From: Porphyromonadaceae bacterium
GTDB lineage: Bacteria > Bacteroidota > Bacteroidia > Bacteroidales > Dysgonomonadaceae
Assembly (NCBI GenBank): GCA_022840285.1
Contig: JALHIE010000068.1
Span: forward strand, 10,658 to 41,208
Direction: 5' to 3'
Length of the DNA stretch: 30,551 nucleotides
Shown here: positions 1 to 6,730 of the stretch, one piece after another
How positions within the stretch are numbered: position 1 is the first letter of the stretch
Layout: each line of letters opens with the position of its first letter
Notes under the pieces: model-generated
What the model was told of the DNA's origin: nothing
The model's input: only the letters and a program-made list of their open reading frames with translations
Database searches by the model: none
Translations under genes and position numbers: made by a program

Positions 1-677
1 ACGATAAGGTGTTGCGCGAAATTGGTATCCTGATACTCGTCAACGAGCACAAACTGAAAACGGTTCCGGTAATCTTCCAGCACATCGGGGTTATCGCGCA
101 GCAGGATATTGGTATACATCAACAGATCATCAAAGTCCATGCTGTTGGCGGCCTTCAGCCGGTTTTGGTAACGCTGGTAAATTTCGAACAGTTGAGGGCG
201 TTTGGAAGCACGGTCGTACTCAATTATCTCCCTGTTCTGGGCATACATTCCAGGCGTTATCAGACCGTTCTTCGCTCTCGATATCTGGTTATGAACAGCT
301 CCCGGCCTGTACACCTTGTCGTCCAGCTGCATCTCTTTAATGATTAGGCGTACCAGATTAGAGGAATCGGAAGAATCGAAAATTGTAAAATTAGGAGTGA
401 ACCCAATCCGTTCAGCCTCGTTCCGCAATATACGTGAAAAGATCTTTTCCCCCACCAAGTCGGCAATCCGCGATTTCATTTCCCGGGCAGCCTTGTTGGT
501 AAAAGTCAGCGCCAGTATATAATATGGCGGAAGGCCCTGTTCCAGCAGGTAAGCAATTTTATAGGTCAGGACACGGGTTTTTCCCGATCCGGCACCGGCA
601 ATAATCAGCGACGTGCCATCACAGAACTCAACGGCTTCGCGTTGTTTGGAATTTAATTGACTGAGGAGATGCTCCAT
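1..677 (-). CDS. uvrD: UvrD/PcrA-type SF1A DNA helicase, N-terminal part, with an internal in-frame gap
   Basis: An ATP-dependent 3'-5' DNA helicase of the UvrD/PcrA/Rep group, acting in nucleotide-excision and mismatch repair. The reading frame starts at the ATG at 677 (MEHLLSQLNSKQREAV) and runs off the left edge, so about 225 codons are visible. Visible motifs: Q-motif LNSKQREAV, Walker A GAGSGKTR, motif Ia ALTFTNKAAREM, the MDFDDLL segment, and motif II VDEYQDTN near the edge. Odd: the family has about 13-15 residues containing the GTFHS motif (motif Ib) between the MKSRI-LVGE helix and the FSRILR helix. Here the text reads directly LVGEKIFSRILRNEAERIG (around 430-450), so that motif is absent while the frame stays open. 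Family identity is very secure; whether this version is functional is doubtful. Confidence 0.93.
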   Translation of the reverse strand, partial: MEHLLSQLNSKQREAVEFCDGTSLIIAGAGSGKTRVLTYKIAYLLEQGLPPYYILALTFTNKAAREMKSRIADLVGEKIFSRILRNEAERIGFTPNFTIFDSSDSSNLVRLIIKEMQLDDKVYRPGAVHNQISRAKNGLITPGMYAQNREIIEYDRASKRPQLFEIYQRYQNRLKAANSMDFDDLLMYTNILLRDNPDVLEDYRNRFQFVLVDEYQDTNFAQHLI

Positions 678-696
678 TTTTTCGAATAATATAGTA

Positions 697-704
697 CAAA
701 AATA
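697..704 (-). promoter_or_regulatory. Putative -7 box for uvrD
   Basis: On the minus strand the bases read TATTTTTG, matching the Bacteroidota sigma-ABfr consensus TAnnTTTG, about 20 bp upstream of the uvrD start codon. It lies between the antitoxin terminator and uvrD, so uvrD is probably transcribed separately from the toxin-antitoxin pair. I see no convincing -33 TTTG. Confidence 0.5.
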
Positions 705-726
705 CGATTTTTAAGCATACCGTCAT

Positions 727-762
727 AAAAAAACCGCTCTCGGTTGAGAACGGTTTTTATAA
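727..762 (-). terminator. Rho-independent terminator after the antitoxin gene; copy 1 of a 36-bp direct repeat
   Basis: Stem-loop with 12-bp arms (AAAACCG.TCTC / GAGAACGGTTTT) and a 4-nt loop, flanked by A-runs that become a U-tract in the minus transcript. It differs from the second copy at 1441-1476 by one base in 36. In the minus-strand RNA that difference gives a G-U pair instead of A-U, so the stem is kept; this supports function on the minus strand. Confidence 0.82.
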
Positions 763-778
763 TTGTTCATACTCTCTC

Positions 779-1090
779 TTAAGCGTGTGGACGTAATTCA
801 ACCGAAAGTCCCATAGCGGCTACAATTTTATAGAAAGTGCCGATGGTTGGCACAATCAACCCGCGCTCAACCCGTGAAATGTACCCTTTATCTACCCCAA
901 CACGTTCTGCCAATTGTTCCTGGGTAAGACGAGCACTTTTTCGAGCATCCATCAATATCTGTGCGTTATAATCTTCCCATGCTTCCTGTTCTGCTTGCCG
1001 CCTTTCAGGTGAACCGGGTTCGCCAAACTCTTTTTCCAATTCAGCGCTGATATCGTAAAGTTCAATCTTCTTTCCTTTCATAATATTCAT
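779..1090 (-). CDS. XRE-family helix-turn-helix antitoxin (HigA-like)
   Basis: A 103-residue protein with a C-terminal Cro/C1-type helix-turn-helix at about residues 50-100 (LTQEQLAERVGVDKGYISRV, then ERGLIVPTIGTFYKIVAAMG). The N-terminal half is acidic and probably binds the toxin. The gene starts inside the last codons of the upstream toxin gene (29-bp overlap from the ATG at 1090, or 20 bp from the ATG at 1081). That toxin-first, overlapping order is typical of higBA-type modules. The expected role is to neutralise the toxin and repress the shared promoter. It is followed at once by a strong terminator. Family assignment is firm; the pairing is inferred from context. Confidence 0.88.
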   Translation of the reverse strand: MNIMKGKKIELYDISAELEKEFGEPGSPERRQAEQEAWEDYNAQILMDARKSARLTQEQLAERVGVDKGYISRVERGLIVPTIGTFYKIVAAMGLSVELRPHA

Positions 1091-1394
1091 TTTTTAATCT
1101 GATGGCTTTTTCTATTTCATTCTGTGGTGTTTTTTGCGTTTTCTTCTTAAAACAATTGAGTAATACAACAATTGTATTTCCATCGTAAATAAAGAAAATT
1201 CTAAATTCACTATTCCCATAACTCACTCTAAATTCGAAAATTGAATCTCGAATATATTTAATATAATGATACGGGATTTTTTCTTCTTCACTAAACAGCA
1301 GCAGGGCCTTTAATATTTTTCTGCGTTCATTACTACTTAATGTTTTCATGAACGATTCATAATATCCTCCGTAAGCTACTATTTTTCGTCCCAT
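1062..1394 (-). CDS. RelE/HigB-superfamily toxin (phage Gp49-like)
   Basis: A 110-residue basic protein. The core with IRDSIFEFRVSYGNSEFRIF and FIYDGNTIVVLLNCFKKKTQ, followed by a helix with KTPQNEIEKAIRLKNEYYER, is the pattern of the Gp49/HigB-like branch of RelE toxins. These are ribosome-dependent mRNA endonucleases or related growth inhibitors. The FRI-F-Y-D strand pair and the K-rich stretch before the final helix are characteristic. It is the first gene of the pair and is translationally overlapped by the antitoxin. The start at 1394 gives MGRKIVAYGGYYESFM, a normal N-terminus for the group. The A+T-rich, short, self-contained module between duplicated terminators suggests acquisition. 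Toxicity is not shown by the sequence. Confidence 0.85.
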   Translation of the reverse strand: MGRKIVAYGGYYESFMKTLSSNERRKILKALLLFSEEEKIPYHYIKYIRDSIFEFRVSYGNSEFRIFFIYDGNTIVVLLNCFKKKTQKTPQNEIEKAIRLKNEYYERKED

Positions 1395-1398
1395 AAGA

Positions 1399-1434
1399 CA
1401 AAAGTAACAAAAGTTATATCATAATACAACTTTT
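1399..1434 (-). promoter_or_regulatory. Putative promoter/operator of the toxin-antitoxin pair
   Basis: Just upstream of the toxin start is an inverted repeat with 7-bp arms AAAAGTT (1409-1415) and AACTTTT (1428-1434), spaced by 12 bp, a plausible binding site for the HTH antitoxin. CAAAAGTA at 1399-1406 reads TACTTTTG on the minus strand, fitting the TAnnTTTG box. It is so close to the start codon that the transcript would be nearly leaderless. This is inference from layout only. Confidence 0.4.
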
Positions 1435-1440
1435 ATGGTA

Positions 1441-1476
1441 AAAAAAACCGTTCTCGGTTGAGAACGGTTTTTATAA
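1441..1476 (-). terminator. Rho-independent terminator after the outer-membrane protein gene; copy 2 of the 36-bp direct repeat
   Basis: Perfect 12-bp stem AAAACCGTTCTC / GAGAACGGTTTT with loop GGTT and flanking A/T tracts, 18 bp beyond the stop codon of the 1495-1965 gene. It is 35/36 identical to the terminator at 727-762. The two copies bracket the toxin-antitoxin module 714 bp apart. Confidence 0.85.
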
Positions 1477-1494
1477 AGTACCGGAATCTGGTTC

Positions 1495-1965
1495 TTATCT
1501 GAACGTGTAGCGTAAACTAAGTGCTAACCCGGCAAACCAGTAGTCGTTGTAGTCGTTGGTAAAGTTAAACGAGGGTTTCCAGTCCAGTGAAATCGCAAAG
1601 GGAGCCGTTGGAAACGCGTACTCAAGCCCTGCAATTAAATCCCCTCCTAGCAGAAAACGACCGCCGTTATAATCCTTGTAATAGACATTTCCAAGATGAG
1701 CTCCCAAACCCACATACCAGTCCAGGCCGGGTGCTCCCGGTAGCGGTTGCTGGTATTCATACAACCCGGTCAATTGAAAATAACGCGGGGAAGCGCTCAA
1801 TATACCTTCGAATGCGCTAGCCGGCGCAAAGAAATGCTTCAGCGTAATACCGCTGTCATAACCTAAGCGGGCACCAAAAGCGGTTTTGTAGTTCTGCGCA
1901 TTTGCAGTTGTGGTTATGGCTGTAATAGCCAAGACTGTAACGATAAATAAGTTTCTAAGTTTCAT
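1495..1965 (-). CDS. Small outer-membrane beta-barrel protein, function unknown
   Basis: A 156-residue protein with a clear Sec signal peptide (MKLRNLFIVTVLAITAITTT, cleavage after ANA, before QNYKTAFG). The mature part alternates hydrophobic and polar residues in short strands (AFGARLGY, ITLKHFF, FQLTGLYEY, WYVGLGAHLG, LLGGDLIAGLEYAF, FAISLDWKPSFNF, WFAGLALSLRYTF). It ends in an aromatic residue and Arg, as expected for an 8-stranded barrel inserted by BamA. It resembles uncharacterised small Bacteroidota porin-like proteins. It lies downstream of tdk on the same strand and ends at a strong terminator. Frame and composition are normal and I see no lesion. Confidence 0.8.
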   Translation of the reverse strand: MKLRNLFIVTVLAITAITTTANAQNYKTAFGARLGYDSGITLKHFFAPASAFEGILSASPRYFQLTGLYEYQQPLPGAPGLDWYVGLGAHLGNVYYKDYNGGRFLLGGDLIAGLEYAFPTAPFAISLDWKPSFNFTNDYNDYWFAGLALSLRYTFR

Positions 1966-2614
1966 AAGTTAATGTTTTAAATAAATATTTACTCACCGTG
2001 TATTTAACACTTTTGTCTATATAAACACCCCTGTTTAAAATTTGTTTACCGGTGGAGTAGAAAATAACTGTTCCTGCAAATAACATTTCCTGCAAAGCGG
2101 CTGATATTCTCTCCCCTGCCACTATACGGTGTGAATAACTGGCCAGCGAACCGCAACGGACACAGATGGCATGCACCTTGGTCACATCATCGGCAATGGC
2201 ACAAAGAGCAGGCATGGATCCGAACGGAACCCGCTTGAAATCCATGTCGAGCCCGGCCACTATTACCCGGATGCCCTGATCGGCAAGTTGCTGGCAAACA
2301 TCGGCAAGCCCTTTGTCAAAAAACTGTGCTTCGTCTATTCCCACCACTTCTACTTCGGACGCAAGCAGCAGGATGTTGCTGGAATGCTCAACGGGTGTTG
2401 AAAGAATCGAGTTCTTGTCGTGCGACACCACCTCCTCCTGCGAATAACGCACGTCGATTACCGGTTTAAATATTTCCACTTTCTGACGGGCAATTTTCGC
2501 CCGGCGAAGCCGGCGAAGCAGTTCTTCGGTTTTTCCGGAGAACATGGAACCACAAATGACTTCGATACGTCCTTTGCGCTGGGTTTCGTTGGGATTGTTT
2601 TCGTTGTACGTCAT
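1955..2614 (-). CDS. tdk: Thymidine kinase (type II, TK1-like), C-terminus displaced by a small deletion
   Basis: ATP:thymidine 5'-phosphotransferase of the pyrimidine salvage pathway. Visible: P-loop GSMFSGKTEE at residues 22-31, DEAQFF with the catalytic Glu near residue 95, GLDMDFKRVPFG, and the first zinc ligands CVRCG. The ATG overlaps the mutS stop codon (ATGA, 4 bp), indicating translational coupling. Odd: after SHRIVAGER the frame leaves the family sequence. One frame over, the expected text resumes as EYQPLCRKCYLQEQ, carrying the second zinc Cys pair and ending in TAA at 2035. By comparison with the family about 8 residues (roughly 26 bp) are missing around 2105-2112. The shifted frame then reads on to 1955 and runs 11 bp into the next gene. 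The enzyme as written would lack two zinc ligands. Confidence 0.9.
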   Translation of the reverse strand: MTYNENNPNETQRKGRIEVICGSMFSGKTEELLRRLRRAKIARQKVEIFKPVIDVRYSQEEVVSHDKNSILSTPVEHSSNILLLASEVEVVGIDEAQFFDKGLADVCQQLADQGIRVIVAGLDMDFKRVPFGSMPALCAIADDVTKVHAICVRCGSLASYSHRIVAGERISAALQEMLFAGTVIFYSTGKQILNRGVYIDKSVKYTVSKYLFKTLTYET

Positions 2615-3549
2615 TTCCCTTTCACTATTTTCTTGATTTCATTCAATTTATTCAACGCCTCGATGGGGGTTAGATTATTGACATCCAGATTGAGTATCTC
2701 GTCGCGGACCTGGCTTAAAACGGGGTCGTCCAGCTGGAAGAAACTCAACTGATACCCCTCCCGTTTTTCAACAATATCCTTTATCGGTTTTTTGATGCCC
2801 TGTCTGCGGTTGGCGGTTTCCATCTGTTCCAGAATCGCTTCCGAACGCTTGGTGATGCTTTGCGGCATTCCGGCCATTTTGGCAACGTGAATACCAAAAC
2901 TGTGTTCACTCCCCCCCGGAACAAGTTTTCGCAAGAAAATGACCTTGTTGTCAATCTCCTTTACAGCAACGTTGTAGTTTTTGATTCGCTTAAACGACTT
3001 TTCCATTTCGTTCAACTCGTGGTAGTGGGTGGCAAAAAGGGTTTTAGCTTTGGCCCGGGGATGCTCGTGAATATATTCCACTATCGACCAGGCAATGGAA
3101 ATCCCGTCATAAGTACTTGTTCCTCTTCCCAATTCATCGAAAAGCACAAGGCTCCGTTCCGAGATATTGTTGATGATATTGGCCGCTTCGTTCATTTCCA
3201 CCATAAACGTGGATTCGCCCAGCGATATATTGTCCGATGCACCGACACGGGTAAAGATCTTATCCACCAGTCCTATCTTTGCCGATTCTGCCGGGACAAA
3301 ACTCCCTATTTGCGCCATAATAGTGATCAGCGCCGTTTGGCGCAGTAAGGCCGATTTCCCGGCCATGTTGGGACCGGTAATAATAATGATTTGCTGTGAA
3401 TCCCTGTCGAGATACACATCGTTGGCAATATAGGGCTCATCATGCGGAAGCTGTTTTTCGATCACAGGGTGGCGGCCACTCTTGATATCGGATGTACTTG
3501 TTCTCCCTGGCTGACTTTGCAAAAGACAACAGGCAATCGGCCCTTGCAA
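2611..3549 (-). CDS. mutS: MutS C-terminal ATPase domain (third open frame of broken mutS)
   Basis: An open frame of 312 codons holding domain V of MutS: RHPVIEKQL, Walker A GPNMAGKS at residues 59-66, the ASDNISLGESTFMVEM signature, Walker B region LVLFDELGRGTSTYDG, the ATHYHEL motif, and the helix-turn-helix dimerisation tail (HVAKMAGMPQSITKRSEAIL). The first 20 or so residues are out of frame, so the genuine sequence starts at about 3490 with DIKSGRHPV. The stop codon overlaps the tdk start. The domain is intact, but it would need restart translation to be made on its own. Confidence 0.88.
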   Translation of the reverse strand: MQGPIACCLLQSQPGRTSTSDIKSGRHPVIEKQLPHDEPYIANDVYLDRDSQQIIIITGPNMAGKSALLRQTALITIMAQIGSFVPAESAKIGLVDKIFTRVGASDNISLGESTFMVEMNEAANIINNISERSLVLFDELGRGTSTYDGISIAWSIVEYIHEHPRAKAKTLFATHYHELNEMEKSFKRIKNYNVAVKEIDNKVIFLRKLVPGGSEHSFGIHVAKMAGMPQSITKRSEAILEQMETANRRQGIKKPIKDIVEKREGYQLSFFQLDDPVLSQVRDEILNLDVNNLTPIEALNKLNEIKKIVKGK

Positions 3550-5011
3550 TAACGGTCGCGTTACCCTGTATGGCCGGAATATACTCTATCAGGCTCTCCA
3601 CAAGAGCGTTGTATAACTCTGCTTCGAGTGATACAATTTTTTCTTCGGCGCCCAATATTTTTTCTTCGTACTCTTTCAGTTCCTCGGTAATGTATCGCTC
3701 GGCGTTTACCAGCGTTTGTTTCCGTATCCACGTTTCAGGCACCTTGTCTTTGTGCGTATTTCGCACTTCAATGTAATATCCGAAGACATTGTTGAATGCA
3801 ATTTTCAGGGAAGGGATACCCGTTTCTGCACTTTTCCGTTGCTGCAACTGGAGGAGGTAATCCTTGCCCGAGTATGCAATTTCGCGAAGCTCATCCAGCT
3901 GTCCGCTCACTCCTTTTTTGATCACTCCTCCTTTATTCAGCAGTGCCGGCGGATCGGGAAAGATCTCCCGTTCAATCCGGTCCCGGATAACAGAGCAAGG
4001 ATCTAAATTCCTACCCATCTCCTGAATGCCTGCATTGCTGGACGCAAGAAATGCTTTCCGCACCGGTTCAATTGCGGTTAGAGCTACCTTGAGCTGTACC
4101 ACTTCGCGGGGTGAGATCCTGCCGACAGCCGCTTTGGATATGACTCGTTCCAGATCACCGATAAGCGAAAGTTTTTCCTCGAGCAGCTCTTTCATTGCCG
4201 TTTCGCGAAAGAAATTCTCCACCACATCGAGGCGCTCTTCTATGGGCCGGGCATCCTTTAGGGGAAATACCATCCAGCGGCGCAACATGCGCGATCCCAT
4301 GGGTGAAATGGTTTTATCGAGTACGTCGAGCAAGCTTTTTCCGCCTTCATTCATCGTGGAAATCAGCTCCAGGCTACGTACAGTGAATTTATCCAGTCGC
4401 ACGTAACGGCTTTCATCCAGCTGCCTGAGCGAAGCAATGTGGCTGATCCGAGTGTGCTGCGTTATATCCAGGTAATGCAACACAGCTCCGGAGGCAATAA
4501 TTCCGAGGGACAGGTGTTGAACTCCAAAACCTTTTAAATTCTTTGTGTTGAAATGGTTTAATAAACGTTCGCGGGCTGCATCATCGGTAAATATCCAGTC
4601 GTCGAGTTCGAAAAAAAAGTAGTCCTGTCCGAAATATTCTCCAAACTTACGCTTACTGCCCCGCTCAACAAGCACCTCTTTGGGTGAAAAGCTGGAAAGC
4701 AGTTTGTCAGTTTCATCCTTATCACTTTCGGTAGTAAGGAATTCACCCGTTGAGATATCGAGAAAAGAGAGGCCGAACGACTTCCCGTTTGCCGAATAAA
4801 CGGCTGCCAGAAAATTATTCTCCTTATGATTCAACACATTATCATTGACAGATACACCCGGCGTAACCAATTCGGTGATGCCGCGCTTAACAATCGTCTT
4901 GGTAAGCTTCGGGTCTTCCAGCTGGTCGCAAATAGCCACACGCTTTCCCGCACGAACCAGTTTAGGCAGGTACGTATCGAGGGCGTGATGCGGAAATCCG
5001 GCCAATTCCAC
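3440..5011 (-). CDS. mutS: MutS connector, core and clamp domains (middle open frame of broken mutS)
   Basis: An open frame of 523 codons covering the end of domain I (ELAGFPHHALDTYLPKLVRA and the adjoining VAICDQLEDP), the connector, the lever/core helices (ISTMNEGGKSLLDVLDKTIS, MGSRMLRRWMVFPL) and the clamp (FNNVFGYYIEV). The Met at 5011 is internal to the original gene; the coding frame extends upstream to the break near 5080. The last 16 or so residues after ENKYIR are out of frame and do not belong to the family. The family sequence continues in the overlapping frame at 2611-3549. No ATPase motif is present in this piece. Confidence 0.85.
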   Translation of the reverse strand: MELAGFPHHALDTYLPKLVRAGKRVAICDQLEDPKLTKTIVKRGITELVTPGVSVNDNVLNHKENNFLAAVYSANGKSFGLSFLDISTGEFLTTESDKDETDKLLSSFSPKEVLVERGSKRKFGEYFGQDYFFFELDDWIFTDDAARERLLNHFNTKNLKGFGVQHLSLGIIASGAVLHYLDITQHTRISHIASLRQLDESRYVRLDKFTVRSLELISTMNEGGKSLLDVLDKTISPMGSRMLRRWMVFPLKDARPIEERLDVVENFFRETAMKELLEEKLSLIGDLERVISKAAVGRISPREVVQLKVALTAIEPVRKAFLASSNAGIQEMGRNLDPCSVIRDRIEREIFPDPPALLNKGGVIKKGVSGQLDELREIAYSGKDYLLQLQQRKSAETGIPSLKIAFNNVFGYYIEVRNTHKDKVPETWIRKQTLVNAERYITEELKEYEEKILGAEEKIVSLEAELYNALVESLIEYIPAIQGNATVIARADCLLSFAKSARENKYIRYQEWPPPCDRKTASA

Positions 5012-5258
5012 GAATTGTGCTGCACCGTTTGCTCGGCGCGTCAGCGTTATTCCCAGGATCTCCGAAGCCGTGATCGCATCAAGAGTAAAACAGCATCGGG
5101 ATGTTGTTGTTTAATCTCGTTGTACTGCTTCATCATCGGGGTTTCAACTACCTGCTTACTCACTAATCTCTATAAATTAAATGGTTTAAAAAATTTCTTG
5201 TACCCTTTCATGTACGTTATTTGATGGATATTGAATAACCCAGTTGAAAAAAGGACAA

Positions 5259-5266
5259 CAAAGATA
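5259..5266 (-). promoter_or_regulatory. Putative -7 box for the mutS-tdk operon
   Basis: Minus-strand TATCTTTG fits TAnnTTTG and lies about 95 bp upstream of the GTG start of mutS, in the short gap after the sirtuin gene. It suggests that mutS has its own promoter rather than depending on read-through from the sirtuin gene. Confidence 0.45.
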
Positions 5267-5285
5267 ATGATTTTTGATTTACGAT

Positions 5286-5993
5286 TTACACTCGCCCTAT
5301 CGCCGGGTCGCCCAATCTCAGACGCAGCTCCTTCACTCCCTCCGATGCTCCTTTTTTTATGTGGTGTACAACGTGCCGACCGGTATTCACGTCTTTGGGG
5401 TCAATCAGGTAAACGGGAACATTCTTTTTCACATAGTCCAGTAATCCCGCAGCCGGATATACATTCATTGAAGTGCCTATTATCACAAAAATATCTGCTT
5501 TCCCGGCCAATTCCGCAGCCTCGGTAATCATCGGCACAGCCTCTCCGAACCATACGATATGCGGGCGCAGTTGACACCCTTTTTCGCACTTATCCCCCAG
5601 GTAGATTTCCGGTTTGTCGACCGGCAACTCATAAATCAACGATTCGTCACCGGTAGACCTCACTTTCATCAACTCACCGTGTAAGTGCAGCACCTTGGTG
5701 CTTCCCGCCTGTTCGTGCAAGTTATCGATGTTCTGCGTGATGATCTGTACATCAAAATCTTTCTCCAGATCTGCAATTCCGGTGTGTCCCTCATTGGGTT
5801 TTGCCCGGATCAGCTCGCGCCGGCGGATATTATAAAACTCCAGCACAAGTGCCGGATTTCTGTGAAAGGCTTCGGGAGTGGCAACATCCTCAACGGGATA
5901 TTTATCCCATAACCCGCCCGAATCGCGAAACGTCGATATTCCGCTTTCGGCACTCATTCCTGCTCCGGTAAGTACAACAAGTTTCTTTTTCAT
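5286..5993 (-). CDS. NAD-dependent protein deacylase (class III sirtuin, CobB/SIRT5-like)
   Basis: Removes acyl groups from lysines using NAD+. Visible: Rossmann GAGMSAESGISTFRD at residues 10-24, TQNIDNLHEQAG, the catalytic His in HLHGEL, RPHIVWFGE, and the NAD-binding GTSMNVYPAAGL. The Tyr-x-x-Arg of FYNIRRREL is the motif that lets class III sirtuins accept succinyl-lysine, so desuccinylase activity is likely. The usual zinc Cys-x2-Cys pairs are incomplete: the first is replaced by KVRSTGD and only KCEKGC remains. Length (235) is normal. The start at 5993 gives MKKKLVVLTGAG, and the gene is divergent from the FKBP operon. Confidence 0.92.
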   Translation of the reverse strand: MKKKLVVLTGAGMSAESGISTFRDSGGLWDKYPVEDVATPEAFHRNPALVLEFYNIRRRELIRAKPNEGHTGIADLEKDFDVQIITQNIDNLHEQAGSTKVLHLHGELMKVRSTGDESLIYELPVDKPEIYLGDKCEKGCQLRPHIVWFGEAVPMITEAAELAGKADIFVIIGTSMNVYPAAGLLDYVKKNVPVYLIDPKDVNTGRHVVHHIKKGASEGVKELRLRLGDPAIGRV

Positions 5994-6026
5994 TTTTTGA
6001 CCGTTTTAAGGGTTATCCTCCTTATA

Positions 6027-6034
6027 CAAATATA
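6027..6034 (-). promoter_or_regulatory. Putative -7 box for the sirtuin gene
   Basis: Minus-strand TATATTTG, a full match to TAnnTTTG, 34 bp upstream of the ATG at 5993. It is one half of a divergent promoter region shared with the FKBP genes. Confidence 0.55.
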
Positions 6035-6076
6035 GTTTTTTATCCTCAAAACAAGAATTATTCCGTATTTAATTTG

Positions 6077-6084
6077 TATTTTTG
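6077..6084 (+). promoter_or_regulatory. Putative -7 box for the FKBP operon
   Basis: TATTTTTG, matching TAnnTTTG, 29 bp upstream of the first FKBP start codon at 6114. It is oriented away from the sirtuin promoter, with about 43 bp between the two boxes. Confidence 0.55.
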
Positions 6085-6113
6085 TGCCCAAATCAAAAAA
6101 AGGAAAGAGTTGA

Positions 6114-6698
6114 ATGAATAAATTAAGTTATGCGTTGGGAATGAGCATGGCGTCAAGCCTCGTTAATTCCGGATTGAATCAGATTGACACAGACTCGTTT
6201 GTAAAGGCATTTGTTGAAGTTATTGAGAACGGCGCTGCAGAAATGAGCCCGCAGGAAGCCAACGAATACATTCAGGACTATTTGAGCAAAAGGCAAAACG
6301 AGATGCTGGGTGAGAATCTCAGGATCGGGCGTGATTTTTTGGAAGAGAACAAGAAAAAGGAAGGTGTAATTACACTGGCCAGTGGATTACAATACGAAAT
6401 CCTGAGGGAAGGCTCAGGCCCAAAACCCAAAGCAACCGAAAAAGTAAAGTGTCATTATCACGGAACACTGATTAACGGCAAGGTTTTTGACAGTTCCGTA
6501 GAAAGGGGACAGCCTGCTGTATTTGGTGTCAACCAGGTGATTAAGGGCTGGGTAGAGGCGCTACAACTGATGAGCGTCGGCTCCAAATGGAGGTTATATA
6601 TTCCTTCGGAGTTAGCTTACGGAAGCCAGGGCGCCGGGAGTTCCATAGAGCCCAACTCCACCTTGATTTTTGATGTTGAATTGTTAGGGATTGAATAA
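6114..6698 (+). CDS. FKBP-type peptidyl-prolyl cis-trans isomerase, cytoplasmic (Mip/FklB-like)
   Basis: Catalyses prolyl isomerisation as a folding helper. It has an FKBP_N dimerisation region at about residues 1-90 (LSYALGMSMASSLVNSGLNQ and a long helix to NKKKEGVI) and an FKBP catalytic domain at 95-194 (VKCHYHGTLINGKVFDSS, then FGVNQVIKGWVEALQLM, then YIPSELAYGSQGAG). There is no signal peptide, so it is probably cytoplasmic, unlike its neighbour. The 194-residue length is standard. It lies 32 bp upstream of a second FKBP gene with the same domain plan; the two catalytic domains share long identical blocks and are likely products of duplication. Confidence 0.92.
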   Translation: MNKLSYALGMSMASSLVNSGLNQIDTDSFVKAFVEVIENGAAEMSPQEANEYIQDYLSKRQNEMLGENLRIGRDFLEENKKKEGVITLASGLQYEILREGSGPKPKATEKVKCHYHGTLINGKVFDSSVERGQPAVFGVNQVIKGWVEALQLMSVGSKWRLYIPSELAYGSQGAGSSIEPNSTLIFDVELLGIE

Positions 6699-6730
6699 AG
6701 AGAACCCATTAAATAAAAAAAAAGAGAAAA

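Larger units (their letters stand above)
2611..5163 (-). pseudogene. mutS: DNA mismatch repair protein MutS, broken by two small out-of-frame deletions
   Basis: Taken together this stretch encodes a full-length MutS, which binds base mismatches and recruits the downstream repair machinery. The best start is GTG at 5161-5163 (MSKQVVETPMMKQYNEI), which matches the family N-terminus; ATGs at 5136 and 5133 are alternatives. Break 1 is at about 5080: HPDAVLL is followed by a shifted frame in which DAITASEILGITLTRRANG resumes. About 34 bp are missing, the part holding the GDFYE segment with the mismatch-stacking Phe and its Glu. Break 2 is at about 3490: ENKYIR should lead to DIKSGRHPVIE, which continues in another frame with about 29 bp missing. 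Everything else is well preserved, so this does not look like an old pseudogene. The two long frames are listed separately. Confidence 0.85.

Noticed and set aside
1587..1820. Plus-strand frame opposite the outer-membrane protein gene
   Set aside because: It is antisense to a gene with a clear signal peptide and barrel pattern and has no features of its own.
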